The position numbers and the translations under genes are program-made. Of a stretch of DNA of 64,000 nt, positions 34,029-45,225 are shown piece by piece. The DNA comes from Deinandra increscens subsp. villosa (taxonomy: Eukaryota; Streptophyta; Magnoliopsida; Asterales; Asteraceae), in contig JBCNJP010000006.1 of assembly GCA_039602395.1 (NCBI GenBank), forward strand, positions 11,582,952 through 11,646,951, written 5' to 3'. Under the pieces are notes generated by a model. The model saw only the letters and a list, made by a program, of their open reading frames with translations. It did no database searches and was not told the DNA's origin. Positions within the stretch are counted from its first letter, which is position 1; each line of letters starts with the position of its first letter.

Positions 34029-34267
34029 GTCAAACGATCGGACTTTCTCTACGTATCGAAAGATCGACCTGATCGTTGTTCGTTTGACGTTCTGCTTTAT
34101 TTTCTTTGGTGTTTCGTATAACTCATCGGACTTTCTCTGCGTGTACGAGAGTACCGACCTGATTGTTGTTGAGTTATACAATTTCAATTTGTTTTATTTT
34201 CTTATTTTGTTAAATCCGAGGCCTTATCTGCGTATCGAAAGATCGACCTTAAGGTAGACGATTTAAC
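34029..34267 (+). other. Triple stem-loop module (candidate structured RNA)
   Basis: There are three consecutive hairpins. Outer arms: GTCAAACG/CGTTTGAC (34029-34088), GTATAACTC/GAGTTATAC (34116-34179), GTTAAATC/GATTTAAC (34209-34267). The first two have an inner stem ATCGG/CCTGAT, and the third has CCTTA/TAAGG. All three have a YTTATCT or CTTTCTCT tract and a small GNRA-type hairpin: CGTATCGAAAGATCG in the first and third, CGTGTACGAGAGTACCG in the second. Arms differ between hairpins but pair within each. A homologous set is on the minus strand at 56837-57077. No known riboswitch or ribozyme is recognised. Confidence 0.7.
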
Positions 34268-35048
34268 GTTCTTATTTCTTTTTGCATGGAACACTGTTGA
34301 CTATATCATGAAAATATTATGCATTGTGAAAAATCACTGCTATCACACAAAAGGAAAAAAGAAAAGAAAAGCTGAAAATGTCTGATTATGTCTGCAGTGT
34401 GGGATACACTGGTCAAAGCAAATCTAATCAAAATCTTAATATATCCAGATGTTATGAGTATGATTCAGCCTGAGTTTAAGTTGGACAAATTATACCAGCA
34501 ATCAGCATGACTTATGTGCTTTGATTAATTGAAATTGAAGTGTAGTTCAGTGCGTTATGTTCAATATGATCCCATATAGTGATCTTTCTCATACCAAAAA
34601 TAGTGTTTGATTCTGTATTGAGATTTCATTTCATTTCTGAAAAGAACAAAAAGATTTTCGGTGTGTTTTAGCATAAACTTTGAAAAAAAAACCAAAAAGA
34701 TTTTGTTTCTATTTATTTTCGATCTGATCAACACATGATACAAATCAACTTTCAAAATCATATCTTGGAGTCTCGAAGAGACGTTTTGCGCCAAGATTAT
34801 TTTAATGTTTGAGCAGGTTACTATGTGCAAGATATCACAACTTCAAGTTTTCTGAAGATGCTGATAAAAGACCAGAGATATACTAAAATGTCATCAAGTA
34901 TTCAAGATCAAGCTACGATCGAGTTGAGGAGGAGTTTGTTTGAAGATTCATTTCATTGAACGAACGGATTCTACACTTGAGGGGGAGCTTGGTTGAAGAT
35001 ACAAAGTTGATGATATTGAAGAGATACTGCACACGACGAGGGGGAGTT
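34268..35048 (+). other. 3' untranslated part and polypurine tract of the gag-only element
   Basis: AT-rich. A stretch at about 34560-34750 with GATCTTTCTCAT and AAAAAGATTTT motifs is also found inverted at about 56280-56530. A polypurine tract (ACGAGGGGGAGTTTG) abuts the LTR at 35049; a second one (TGAGGGGGAGCTTGG) lies at about 34978. Confidence 0.6.
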
Positions 35049-35398
35049 TGTTGATACCTGATATGTGCGTCGTGTGAAGTATCAGATAATGTACAAGATG
35101 ATGTCAAACTAGGTCTGGCCGAACTAGGTCCGAACCTGAAGTTCGGACTGGCCAAACCTGAGGTTCGGCCAAAGCTCGGACCAGCTAGTATATATAGATG
35201 TTTGGTCTTTGTAATTAGTAGAGTTCTGAGCGTGCAAGATCTGTTAAGTGTGCGTTTCTGAGTGTGTATTCTCTGAGTCTATTTCAGAGTGTTTACTGAT
35301 TGTAATTGTTCGTTGTGATCAATAAATCAATCGGTTAATTACGTTTCGATGTCCGATTAGCTAGATCGAGTAGACGGTCCGATGCTCACGCATTTTCA
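35049..35398 (+). mobile_element. 3' LTR of the gag-only element
   Basis: 350 bp, the same length as the 5' LTR, with 14 substitutions and no indels. Confidence 0.93.
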
Positions 35399-35965
35399 GT
35401 GTGGCCTTTGGTATTATATAGTCACGTATATTTGTGTTTTAGCCAAATATATTTGAAAAAAAAGTGGCCAAAGGGTAGTTTAAATCATACATTTTGTCCC
35501 AACACGTGTGGCCAAAGGATGGCAACGGCCACGTTAAAATATAAAAAGTGTGGTCTTTGGTATTATATGGTCACGTATATTTGTGTTTTAGCCACATATA
35601 TTTGGAAAAAAAAAAGTGGCCAAAGGGTAGTTGAAATCAGATATTTTGTCCCAATACGTGTGGCCAAAAGGTGGCAACCGCCACGTTAAAATATAAAAAG
35701 TGTGGCCTTTGGTATTATATGGTCACGTATATTTGTCTTTTAGCCACATATATTTGAAAAAAAAAATGGCCAAAGGGTAGTTGAAATCAGATTTTTTTTT
35801 TGTCCCAATACGCGTGGCCAAAGGGTGGCAATGGCCACGATAAAATATAAAAAGTGTGGCCTTTGGTATTATATGGTCACGTATATTTGTGTTTTAGCCA
35901 CATATACTTGGGAAGAACAAAACGTAACCAAAAGGTTGTTGAAATCAGATGGGTCCTTGCTATAC
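35399..35965. repeat. CACTA subterminal tandem repeats, right block
   Basis: CTTTGGTATTATAT recurs at 35406, 35555, 35707 and 35861, spacing 149-154 bp, continuing the array interrupted at 29233. Confidence 0.9.
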
Positions 35966-36122
35966 GCGTGGCCAATTTAAAAGTTATTACAAATTAATTA
36001 CAAATCAAATAAAATTCAATTACAAGTCAAATACAAATGAAATACAAATAAAAAATTAAAGAAAATTACACTGCATACAAGCATTATTCTCAATCTAATT
36101 TTCAATCCGGGAGGCAACAACA

Positions 36123-37354
36123 CTACCACGTGGTCTTCATCTTCAACTGTCCAGATTTGAGCTTAGCTAGGACCATTTTTTCTTGTATTCCTTCCTATAC
36201 CAAAACATATAATTGATAATTAGGTTATGGAAATTGATCATAATATATATAGCAATTTTGAAATACTTACCACCATGATAGATATGGACTGAGGAGTGCC
36301 ATTTTATTGCAAGTAGTATGGGTCATCAGGTCCTACAATTCAATTGATTTCCAGATGAACATTAGATATCCAGATGAACTTAATACATCCGGATGAACAT
36401 CACATTAAGTTCCGGATCAACTTCAAAGTCAGTTGAACTTTGTTTGGTACACATCTCACCATTTGTTCCAACAATCCCTAGCTGGCCCAAGTGTTTGAGG
36501 TACCAAATAACATTTAAAATGGGACTACATGACATTACCAAACAGATTACTGTGAAACTATAGAACGGAATGCAACTTGACTGCCAAATATTTACCTTTT
36601 TCTTTTCAACCGCTTCAGACGAGGTTGATCGACCACTGATTTCATGCCCTACAGTTCAATTAATTACTTTATGTAAATGAGCAATCAAACCGATAATGAG
36701 TTTGACAAATACTAACCGTTGTGTGTATGTCAGCATGATTAGTGCTGTGGCTAGATCCAACAAAAATCTTCTTACAATTTACCTAGAACAATGTTTTTGA
36801 ATTGGTAAAAAGTTAGAGCAGAATAATGACGCGGACCTATCATGAAAGTATTTATTCTGTTTTTATAATCTAACATAATTTGTTCCAGTTTTATTCATAC
36901 AGATTTTGTATATACTCTATTTTTTCATATTAACATACATTTTCAATGTATCATAGCAGGGCCACATTTAACTCATAACTTTGTTCTTACATGAAGTATA
37001 TATTCTTATGTACCAGGAACTTGTATCTATTTGTGTTCTTCAGGAACAAGAGTTCATCCGGATTGTGTTCTTCATGAACAAAAGTGTATGTTATTATAAG
37101 GTACTTGAGAATAGTATGATTAAGTTGTGATGTATAGAATTCACCTCTGTAGATGCCGGAGCATTAAGTTGGTGTGGTAACGGTGGTCCAAGTGCAGATA
37201 GATGATCTATAAGTAGATCAAGTTTTTTCTCCGATTCTTCAAACTTCAAGAAGAGGGTCTTAACTTGTTCATTTGTTGCATCCCGAAGAAGTCTCTCCTT
37301 TTTAAGTTCGAACTCATGTTTTTCCAATTCACCATTAATGTTGTTGGATCGATC
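36123..37354 (-). pseudogene. Spliced 3' part of a CACTA transposase-like gene
   Basis: On the minus strand five exons can be drawn with AG/GT borders: about 37145-37354, 36717-36782, 36596-36648, 36271-36332 and 36123-36194. Donors are GTGAAT, GTTAGT, GTAAAT and GTAAGT; acceptors end CTAG, GTAG, GTAG and ATAG. The first exon encodes a coiled-coil segment (EKHEFELKKERLL ... LLIDHLSALGPP), typical of the C-terminus of plant En/Spm-type TNP proteins (Transposase_24). Later exons are basic (LKRLKRKR) and end MKTTW before a TAG. An in-frame TAA lies in the 36271-36332 exon. The N-terminal exons are missing. Exon borders are inferred from splice motifs and frame continuity only. Confidence 0.55.
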
Positions 37355-37735
37355 CTTGAATTTTGTACAATTAACAGAATGTAGTTAGATGCTTTTTAAC
37401 AAAGTACATAAATAGGAAAGCATGCAGACCCTGTTGATTCATTATCTCTTAATTAGTTCTTAATTATTAATATATCACATAAAGACCCTATTGATTAATT
37501 ATTTGATATGTTATACACAAATTTAACGACATCTAAAGGGAAGAGTGGAACACATCATGTCTTCAGTGGATATAAACAAACAGTTCACCATTTCTAGCAA
37601 AGTAGCAGATGCATGACATCAACATTCTTCTATTCATCTACAAGGGATTTAAACTAAAATTTCTTTATTTTGTACCCCTCTAACATGAACATACAAAAAA
37701 TGTTGGAAACATTCCTATATATGTCCTCTAAGATC
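37355..37735. other. CACTA internal non-coding DNA
   Basis: AT-rich, no frame; possibly intron or intergenic DNA of the transposon, ending where the LTR fragment begins. Confidence 0.5.
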
Positions 37736-38190
37736 ATTTGGATAAGGTGGTTGAGGACGGTTGATTTTGGAGTGTGTCAGAGTATATAGAGATAAATTGA
37801 ACACATTCAATTTATCTCTTTTTTAACTGTCTTCAACTGCCTTCTTGATTAATGTCAAGTTGATATTCATTTTGCTTGTTCTCCACACAAAGACAGAAAT
37901 TGTTCTTCTCGTCATATTTATCTTCTGATAATCCAGACTCCTTCTGGACTCTTCTTTGAAGACTTTTGATGCTTCCCATTAGAAGCTATCTACAGAAATG
38001 AGGATTTATGTAGATTTTAGTCTGTACAGAACTACTTTGGAATTTCCGGAGTAGTTCTGTATGAATACAGAAATCATGCAGAAATTTGTAATTCATACAG
38101 ACTTTTGTATTCTTTCTCTTCTAAGGATGTATCTTATCTTTTCTTCTAATACTTGACTGTTTTGTGTTATAATTACATTATGTTCTAACA
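37736..38190 (-). mobile_element. Partial LTR, same family as 11630-12324
   Basis: Matches 11896-12324 at roughly 93% identity. It ends exactly at the LTR terminus (TATGTTCTAACA), while the other 265 bp are missing at the CACTA junction. It is flanked on the right by Copia gag rather than by a polypurine tract, so the preserved terminus is an outer edge. Confidence 0.8.
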
Positions 38191-38218
38191 GATTTCATAG
38201 AGGGAATCACCAAACAAA

Positions 38219-39570
38219 TCATTTATCAAGAATTTTAGATGATGCTTCAGTTCGACATTCATCTATCTTATGCGACCTAGACACAAAAACAGATGAATCA
38301 GCAAATTGTTTGCTCCAATCAAAGCCCTCATCAACCTGAGATATTAAAGCTTTGGTATTTGAACTCACATCATTACTAGACGAATTAGAATTACTCCCTG
38401 ATGAGTTAAAATTTTGAGGTGTAAACTTTTGAAATGTTCTTTGGTTCTCCTGTTTCTTGGGCTGCACACATTCTCTTGCAAAATGCCCGTAATTTTGGCA
38501 GTTGAAACATCGAACTTTAGACTTACCAAATCCTATCTTCCCTTCAGGATTCAAATCTCTCCTACCAGTTTTCTTTAAGAACTTTTTCACTCTTCTTACC
38601 AGCATTGCCATAGACCAGTTAATATCCATTAACTCTAGATCATTCGCATCGATCTGGTCATAGTCTTCCTCGATTAATTCTGTGTTACTCACTTTTTCAG
38701 AAATTAATCCATCATATGAAGTCACAATGAAGAAAACAATGCTAAATAATCGTTTGTCATCTTGACAAAAAAAAAACATTATGATTGGTGTTCACGGGAA
38801 TTGTTACACTTTCATTCGAAGAAGACTCAGCAGCTTGACCTCTTAATCTAGTTTCAGAGCCGCTCGATGAATTCTCCACATAGAATGCAGTTGATGGAGA
38901 TAAACCAATATTTTCATTTGCATTAATAGTTGGAGACTTTTGACCATAGTAGACATCCAGATTTTGATTCTGCACAGGCAAAGTATTGACTACCGTCATA
39001 TCCAACTCTCAAGCTAACAACTTTCTTGTCAATTCATCATATTTCATAGTTGAAAAATCATTTTCGTGTTTCAGAAGCTACACATAACTTTCCCATTTGG
39101 CTGGAAGAGCATTCAGCAACTTCTCTTTGAGATCATCATCCGTCTTCTTAACACCCACAATTTCAAGTTCACTCACCAGATGTGACATTGTTGATATAAG
39201 ATCATTTATGCTTTCATTTTGAACATGATTGAAATTATCAAAATCCCTTTGTAGCACCTCCTTTTTCTTTTCTTATATTGTTCATTTCCTTCACATCTGC
39301 GGCACAAAGCTTCCCAAAGATCCTTAGAAGTAGTATGTATCTTAAACTGATGAACAGCTCCTTAAGTAGAGCCATTGATAAAGTTGCAAATGCTTTCTTT
39401 TTAGATTTAAAAACTTCCTTCTCATCATCATCCATCTTGCTAAACGGTTTATCAGCCCCATTGAGCTGAGGAGATTTGTAACCTTCAAGTAAAGGTACCT
39501 AGAATCCGAAATCCGTAACTCTGATGAACGACTCGAATATTTGTTTCTAGTTATGAAAATATTCAAACTT
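38219..39570 (-). pseudogene. Copia gag remnant (related to the gag-only element)
   Basis: The minus strand carries several broken frames of a UBN2-type gag: an N-terminal core around 39238-39435 (EVFKSKKKAFATLSMAL), a Ser/Asn-rich middle at 38757-39005, and a C-terminal part at 38219-38779 with ELMDINWSMAMLVRR and a zinc knuckle CFNCQNYGHFARECV. The last part is clearly similar to the gag at 30125-33382 (ELDISWQYAMLCQ, CYKCSQLGHFAKDC). No pol is present. The element is minus-strand, with its primer-binding site at 40236 and LTR to the right. Confidence 0.75.
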
Positions 39571-39704
39571 TAGAAGCTTAGGCACTTTGCTCGTAGTACT
39601 AATCTCGTTATCATAGTTGAGAAGTGCTTGCATTTGGTTTGAAATAACAGTAAATGTCTGAAAACCATTCATATTAAACAATTGCACAATCTGATCCAAC
39701 GAAC

Positions 39705-40062
39705 CAACTTTTACCAAATCCAACGAACCTAGACTATGGACGAACCAGAAAATTCAACACAAAGGTCAACGAACCAGATTCTTGAACAAAATGAAACAGT
39801 GACAAAACCAAAATCTCTAACGAACCTAACTTTCTGAACGAACCACAGCTTCGTTGGAGCAACTTCCGCGAACCAGAAGATAACTGTCACGAACTGACAA
39901 TGAAGATTGCCTAAACGAACTGAAGTGAATGAACCAGAACCTAAGAAGAATGCCTAAGCGCAAGACTCAACAGACCAATGCTTAAAGATATAAGGAACGA
40001 ACTAGACAATTCAACCGACGAACCGGCAAAATCAACCAACGAACTGAGACCAATTTTTCATA
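39705..40062 (-). repeat. GGTTCGTT motif array in a Copia leader
   Basis: About twelve copies of AACGAAC(C/T) on the plus strand (GGTTCGTT on the minus strand) lie between gag and the primer-binding site of the minus-strand element. They are similar in position and kind to the GTTCGG array of the element at 29234. Confidence 0.88.
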
Positions 40063-40235
40063 TTTTTTGAAATTTGGTAAATTTGACAAGAACAAAAACT
40101 GTAGAAGATGAAATCAGGTGTATTAAACCATTCTCAACTGTTTGGCACAAAATACTAGAGAATTAAAGGGAAATTCTAAGAAAAACACAAATTTTGACTC
40201 AACATGTGACCAAATCGCAATAGACCTGAACAAAT

Positions 40236-40249
40236 GGCTCTGATACCAC
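40236..40249 (-). other. Primer-binding site (initiator Met tRNA type)
   Basis: Minus strand AGTGGTATCAGAGCC, next to the LTR starting at 40251 (plus TGTAAGTGATAG). Confidence 0.88.
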
Positions 40250-40250
40250 T

Positions 40251-40600
40251 TGTAAGTGATAGTATGGATCGTCTATTCATGATATACACAATGAATCAAT
40301 CAACTAGACATAACAAGCCATGTAAATAACCTTGTGATTGTATTAACTATTGAGAAAACACAAGTACAAAATGACAGAATCAGCTCTCCTCTCAGACCCC
40401 TGACTCTAATAACACCTTACAACTGTGTGTAAATTTGAACACACTTGAACTATTTATAGTACCTAGTGTCCGATGAACCAAAAAACCTAGTGAACCTTCT
40501 AGTTCGTTGTCCAGTTCATTGAGGGTATCTAAGACAAACTTCAACAAACATAACCAAACAAGTAGACCTAGCATTAGACACACAAAATGTCTTAGCAAAA
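40251..40600 (-). mobile_element. 5' LTR of the minus-strand Copia element (right edge approximate)
   Basis: The inner edge is defined by the primer-binding site. A minus-strand TATA box (ACTATAAATAG) lies at about 40450-40459; upstream of it (40470-40525) are GAACC/GGTTC and GTTCGTT motifs. The outer edge could not be fixed. Confidence 0.6.
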
Positions 40601-41499
40601 TAACCTAAGGGACTACTATTTTAAACGATCAGAACTTGATTTCAATATGAAAAGTTAGAAGGACTATTTCTGCCATATTGTAAATTTAATTTAGAAGCAC
40701 ATGAAACCATCCGTCGACCTCGACCCATTTCGGTAACCGCCAAGCCTTCATAACTCCGATTATTTGCAACCTTTTACAAAAAAAATCATCTAACAACATT
40801 CATGAGTTTGTAATTCACTCCCTCTAAATCATTTGAACTTTATTTCAAGCTCTCAAACTCCAAAAAAACCTCTTGAACGTGAATCCTTTCGATTTTTTGG
40901 TGAACTCGCAAGAAACACGAACGCCACATCCCACCATCGATTTTGTTTTTTCTAACATCACCCCCACTGCTCTACCAACCGCTGATCATTGTGAAGTCCC
41001 TGCTCAGTGTCTACATTCACTAGATCATTCACGGGGATGAAGTTTATCGGAGTTACCGAGCCGCCGTACAAAAACAACGTCATCATCACCGTGTTTGTGG
41101 TTTCCATCGAATGCACGACGAACGATAGATTCGTGGAACCTCAAAGATTGATTATTTTGCTATGCACCCTATGATGAGCTTCACGGCCCCGTTTAACTGT
41201 TTTAAATCATGTTGGGGGAAATTAACATGCATGAACTGCACAACTGAGATAATTAGACTTTTATATATCACCTGAACTACTTGTAACACTAAATCAACAA
41301 AGTCCTTCTTTATGGTACCGTTAGTATAATCGACGATGGCAAGAAATATATTGTAGTACTACTGGGTCTGAAAAGTCCCACCCGGTTCAATCGCTCTGAC
41401 ACGACTAGACCTCGAACGGGCGTTATATTCGTCCTAAATTCAACAAGGAAAACTGTAATCAACTGTTAGCTTTGATGACCACTAACGTGCGAAGTTTCT
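40601..41499. other. Degenerate repeat DNA
   Basis: No convincing reading frame. A short frame at 41038 (MKFIGVTEPPYKN) has no support. Probably part of an old Ty3 LTR that ends at 41903. Confidence 0.4.
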
Positions 41500-41903
41500 T
41501 GAATATAGCCTAGCTAGCTATTTGATATATATTAGTGATTATGCTCATTGAACTTGAACTGTTTTGAAATTATAAACATGTGAACTCACTAACCATCGTG
41601 TTGACACTTTAGCATATTTATCTCAGGCTGCAGTTGTTCGAGTATCACGAGTATGCATGCATGGGTCTTTAAAACACTTTTAGTGCCTTTGCACGAGCTA
41701 CGTCACCTTGGGTGACAATGTTTTTATGCAAAATACTTCTATTGTATTATGCTTTCGCACTTGTACAACTTTGTATTTATATTTTGAATAAAATGTAAAA
41801 CCTTTTTATTAATTATTGTTGTTTGGTGTAATTAATGGACTGGGATCCTGGTTTTTCATGCTCCCTGCGGTGGTATTCTGCACGTGGATTGTTGGGGGTG
41901 TGA
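41500..41903 (+). mobile_element. 3' terminal part of a Tekay-like LTR
   Basis: Ends TTGTTGGGGGTGTGACA. This matches the LTR termini of the Tekay/Del elements at 22151 (inverted) and 49914. The start and partner are not visible, so this is a remnant. Confidence 0.55.
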
Positions 41904-42707
41904 CACTATAATACAGATTCACACATATTCTACAATCGCATTTAATGACAAACATTGAAAGACGACACTTTCAAATAGGATACATGTTGCATCCCAAAAT
42001 GATAAAAACGTGAAAGGGGTAAGGATTACTTACATGATTTAGGTATGGCTAACCACAAGAACGTAAATCGAGACGGTCTAGATAAGTCCCAAATATAACC
42101 TAGTAGAATGAATAACGCAAGAATAAATATTTGAATAAACGAGTTCGCATAATTTATGGATTTCTAATTTAACAAATAGGAAATAAATAGTTTTTAATTG
42201 GTGAAAGTAAAAAGGACATGAACTTATTTACATGCATAAACTATATATATAGTATGAATAAATTTAGCAAAAAAAAAATTAATAATACATAAGGCTAACT
42301 ATATGCATGTAATTAGGATTGTATTTATATTTAATTTCCAATAGCGTGAAGTACATGATTTTATGTGTAGAAAATAAAAGAAAAAGAAAAAAAGAAATAA
42401 ACTAAAATAAAATAAAACAATTACAATAATTAGCATGAATTGGGTCGAAATGTTACGAACATCATCTAAGCCGATATGTCAATTTCTTTTAACGAATACA
42501 ACATAATTAGTTCTTTTCAAAGTTCATTCGTGAGTTATCTCAACGCTACCTATGAAACAGGGAGCAGCGTTGGGCCAACTGTTTATTTTGTTAAAAAATC
42601 TGGTTTGCAATCTATTTAACCTAAGCGATCAGTGTCATCTTCTTTCCAAGATTATGAACCCTAATTCAGTTACCTAGCCGGCTAGTCGCCAATGACTGGG
42701 AATACCA
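41904..42707. other. AT-rich DNA without recognisable features
   Basis: No long frame, LTR or structured repeat seen between the LTR remnant and the TRIM-like element. Confidence 0.6.
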
Positions 42708-44223
42708 TGTTGGTCTAATCTTGTAATTATTTAATAGTTAGGGGTTAATTAGTAAAGTTTTAATAGGTATAACTATTTTATTTAGTTTTCTAATTTGTAT
42801 CTAATTAGATATCTTGTTCCACAAGGTTTAGAATTAGTTTAAATATGGGTTTAAGGAGTCATTGTAATTTGTTCGGGTTTATTGAATATAGTGAGTTGTT
42901 TTTCGTTCATGGTATTACTGTGATATCCATTAATTGGTATAAGAGCTTGGTGAATCTCGTACGAAGAATGAAGACCGGAGACCAAACGATTAATTAGATC
43001 AGGTTAAGGAGAAGAGTCGGAAGAACGAACGATTGCAGGTTTGTCAGTTGTTCTCGATTAACAACGGGATGTTCGATCGGAAAGGAAGACAAGAACAAAC
43101 AGCAGAATCATAATCAACACGCGTTTCTTTTGGTGATCAACATCAACGGAAGCGGGATGCGGGTTCTTGTTCGATCGTGGAAAAAGGGTGTGGTTGATTG
43201 GTACTTCTGCCATCGTAGTTCAAAGAACGTAAACAGTAAGCAACCGGTCTTGGTTGCAATTTATGATTGGAAGAGGAAAGGGGCATCGATCAGCAGCAGA
43301 AGGTTTCGTGGAAGTGTGAAACATCTGATAATTAGTTTTTTTCGGATATCTCTTGTATGAAGGCGGCAATTCTGTTAAAAATAATAGATCACGAAATTGT
43401 TCATAGTAACAATTAAAAGTCAAAGCAGGTGAAGTATATTTGTGGTCATTGATCAGAGAACGAACCAAGCTAGCAAGCAACTTGGTGAGTTAATTGGCGA
43501 TAAAATCAAGTAGCAAGTTGTCTAAATATTAGTTTTTTTGTTGTTTATCTTCATGCGACAACAACAAGACTTTAACTTTAAGGGTGTGGTGATCCAACGA
43601 TAACGCGGAATAAACGATCAGCGGGTGGCTAGGTATTTTTTTAGCGTCTCAGAAAACAAAAGGTGGCTAGTTTTAGTTTTATGTTGATAACACCGAGTAG
43701 TGCAATAAAAGATGGGTGATCAAAGATGGGTTACCTTTAAGAACAACATGCACATGTATGAACATTGTGGTTGTAGAAACTCAAGGCAGGAGACTTTGGG
43801 TGTGACCGGGGTAGAGTTCGGGTGTCCGAGAAAAGTAGAGGAGATGATAGTCGGGTTCCAAGGTATAAAAGCCACGATACATATTACAAGTGGAATGAGC
43901 TCATGCATAATGTGTCGGAATGTCCAAAGTGGGAGCAACAATACAAGGAGTACGGATTGTTACTAAGATGAAGAATGATGTTACAAGATTAGGGGGGTGA
44001 TTGTTGGTCTAATCTTGTAATTATTTAATAGTTAGGGGTTAATTAGTAAAGTTAGATATAACTTTTTTATTTAGTTTCCTAATTTGTATGTAATTAGATA
44101 TATTGTTCCATAAGGTTTAGATTTAGTTTAAATAGGGGTCTAAGAGTCATTATAATTTGTCCTGGTTTATTGAATATAGTGAGTAGTTTTTCGTTCATAG
44201 TATTACTGTGATAGCCATTAATT
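42708..44223 (+). mobile_element. Small non-autonomous LTR element (TRIM-like)
   Basis: LTRs of about 225 bp (42708-42934 and 44002-44223) start TGTTGGTCTAATCTTG. A primer-binding site (TGGTATAAGAGCTTGG) follows the first, and a polypurine tract (TTAGGGGGGTGA) precedes the second. Flanks ATACC (left) and ATACC (right) suggest a target duplication offset by one base. The 1.07-kb interior has only a 64-codon frame at 43777-43971 (YYKWNELMHNVSECPKWEQQ) of unknown family; no pol is present. The size is near the upper range for TRIMs. Confidence 0.85.
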
Positions 44224-44701
44224 ATACCCATTACGGGTTTGTGTAGGTTGTCGAAATTCAGGAAAATGATAACGAAGGTTTAATATTAAATCATACCTCA
44301 AATCAAACTCGGGATCGACGAGAATACAAAATGGTGATGATGGAGGTGATAGCCGTGACGTAATTAAGAATAGCGGTGGTTGTCCTGGCGGTGACACGGC
44401 GACAAGTGGTGTGCGGCGATCACAACGGTTGTCAAACGGTTAATAGTCTCGATTGATTGTAGCCAAAGAATCGAAGCAAAGGCACAAGCTCTGATTGGAA
44501 AATCGTGATGGTGTTTGTGTATCCCGCCGTTTGACTTCTATCTGTAAAAAAAATCACAATTTCAAGTAGAAATGAGTATTTTCTTACAAAATATAAGAAA
44601 TAGTACGTTTTGGAAGGAAAAGTATCAGCCTTGATTATCAGTTACAACTTACAAGTTATTAACTCAATTATTCAAGAAATCGGTTGACCAATCTGAGTCT
44701 A
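44224..44701. other. Non-coding flank
   Basis: Contains short GC-richer stretches but no supported frame. Confidence 0.5.
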
Positions 44702-44706
44702 GAAAG

Positions 44707-45021
44707 TGTTGGCTCAAGTCTAATTCATAAAGGCCCAAGCCACAAGTCGGTGGATGGGCTCGGCTCGAGTCTAATGAGTGAAGGGGTCAGTTGGTAACTC
44801 TTAATGTGTAGAGGGACCTAATCTAACTTTAATAATGAGTTTATGGTTAAAATGATGATTTTGTATTAGTCTCTAATTGTGTTGCTTAGTCTCCAAGATA
44901 AGGGTTAGAGTCTATAAATAGGGACCTAGTTTAGGTTTTATATTGTACCAAATTCTCCATTAAAGTTTTTGAGTTATTTTACTTTAATTCACGAGAGTTT
45001 TTGGATACCAATTATCCTTGA
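44707..45021 (+). mobile_element. 5' LTR of the Copia element
   Basis: Starts TGTTGGCTCAAGTC. A TATA box (TATAAATAGGG) lies at about 44914-44924. Confidence 0.93.
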
Positions 45022-45225
45022 ATTGGTATCAGAGTGGTGAGGATCTTGAAAACTTAATCAAACCCGTAAAAAAGTACGATTTACATTCGTTGTGGATTAA
45101 AGGAAGAAGTCGACTGAGCAAAATAACAAGAAGACAAGAGGTGGCAGTAAAGGATTTAAAGTCCAGAAGTTTGCATGCTACAAGATTCGTGAATTGCTAC
45201 GAGATTTTTTCAAGGAAAATCAACA

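Larger units (their letters stand above)
29234..35398 (+). mobile_element. Gag-only Copia-type LTR element (TR-GAG-like)
   Basis: Two 350-bp LTRs (29234-29583 and 35049-35398) differ at 14 positions (96% identity). The target duplication GTGTG lies at 29229-29233 and 35399-35403. A primer-binding site (TGGTATCAGAGC) is at 29586, and a G-rich polypurine tract ends at 35048. The internal region holds a large gag and a scrap of protease but no integrase, RT or RNase H. Such gag-only elements depend on enzymes from related full-length copies. Also inside are a GTTCGG-motif leader and a triple stem-loop module at 34029-34267. Confidence 0.93.
28529..37735 (-). mobile_element. CACTA (En/Spm-like) transposon, right end missing
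   Basis: The left end is CACTACGTCAAAATTCACC, with the CACTA tip, preceded by CAT, which could be the 3-bp target duplication. The subterminal region is filled with tandem units of about 150 bp built from GTGGCC...CTTTGG and GGTCACG motifs in both directions, as in CACTA subterminal repeats. Spliced exons of a transposase-like gene lie at 36123-37354 on the minus strand. A 6.2-kb Copia-type element (29234-35398) sits inside. No matching TAGTG end is seen; the element is cut at about 37735 by an LTR fragment. Confidence 0.75.

Noticed and set aside
11630..38190. One host element bounded by the two related LTRs
   Set aside because: Possible, but flanking five-mers differ and the flanking sequences belong to different elements; kept only as a question in the findings.
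41038..41170. Short frame starting MKFIGVTEPPYKN
   Set aside because: Too short, with no supporting motif or splice sites.
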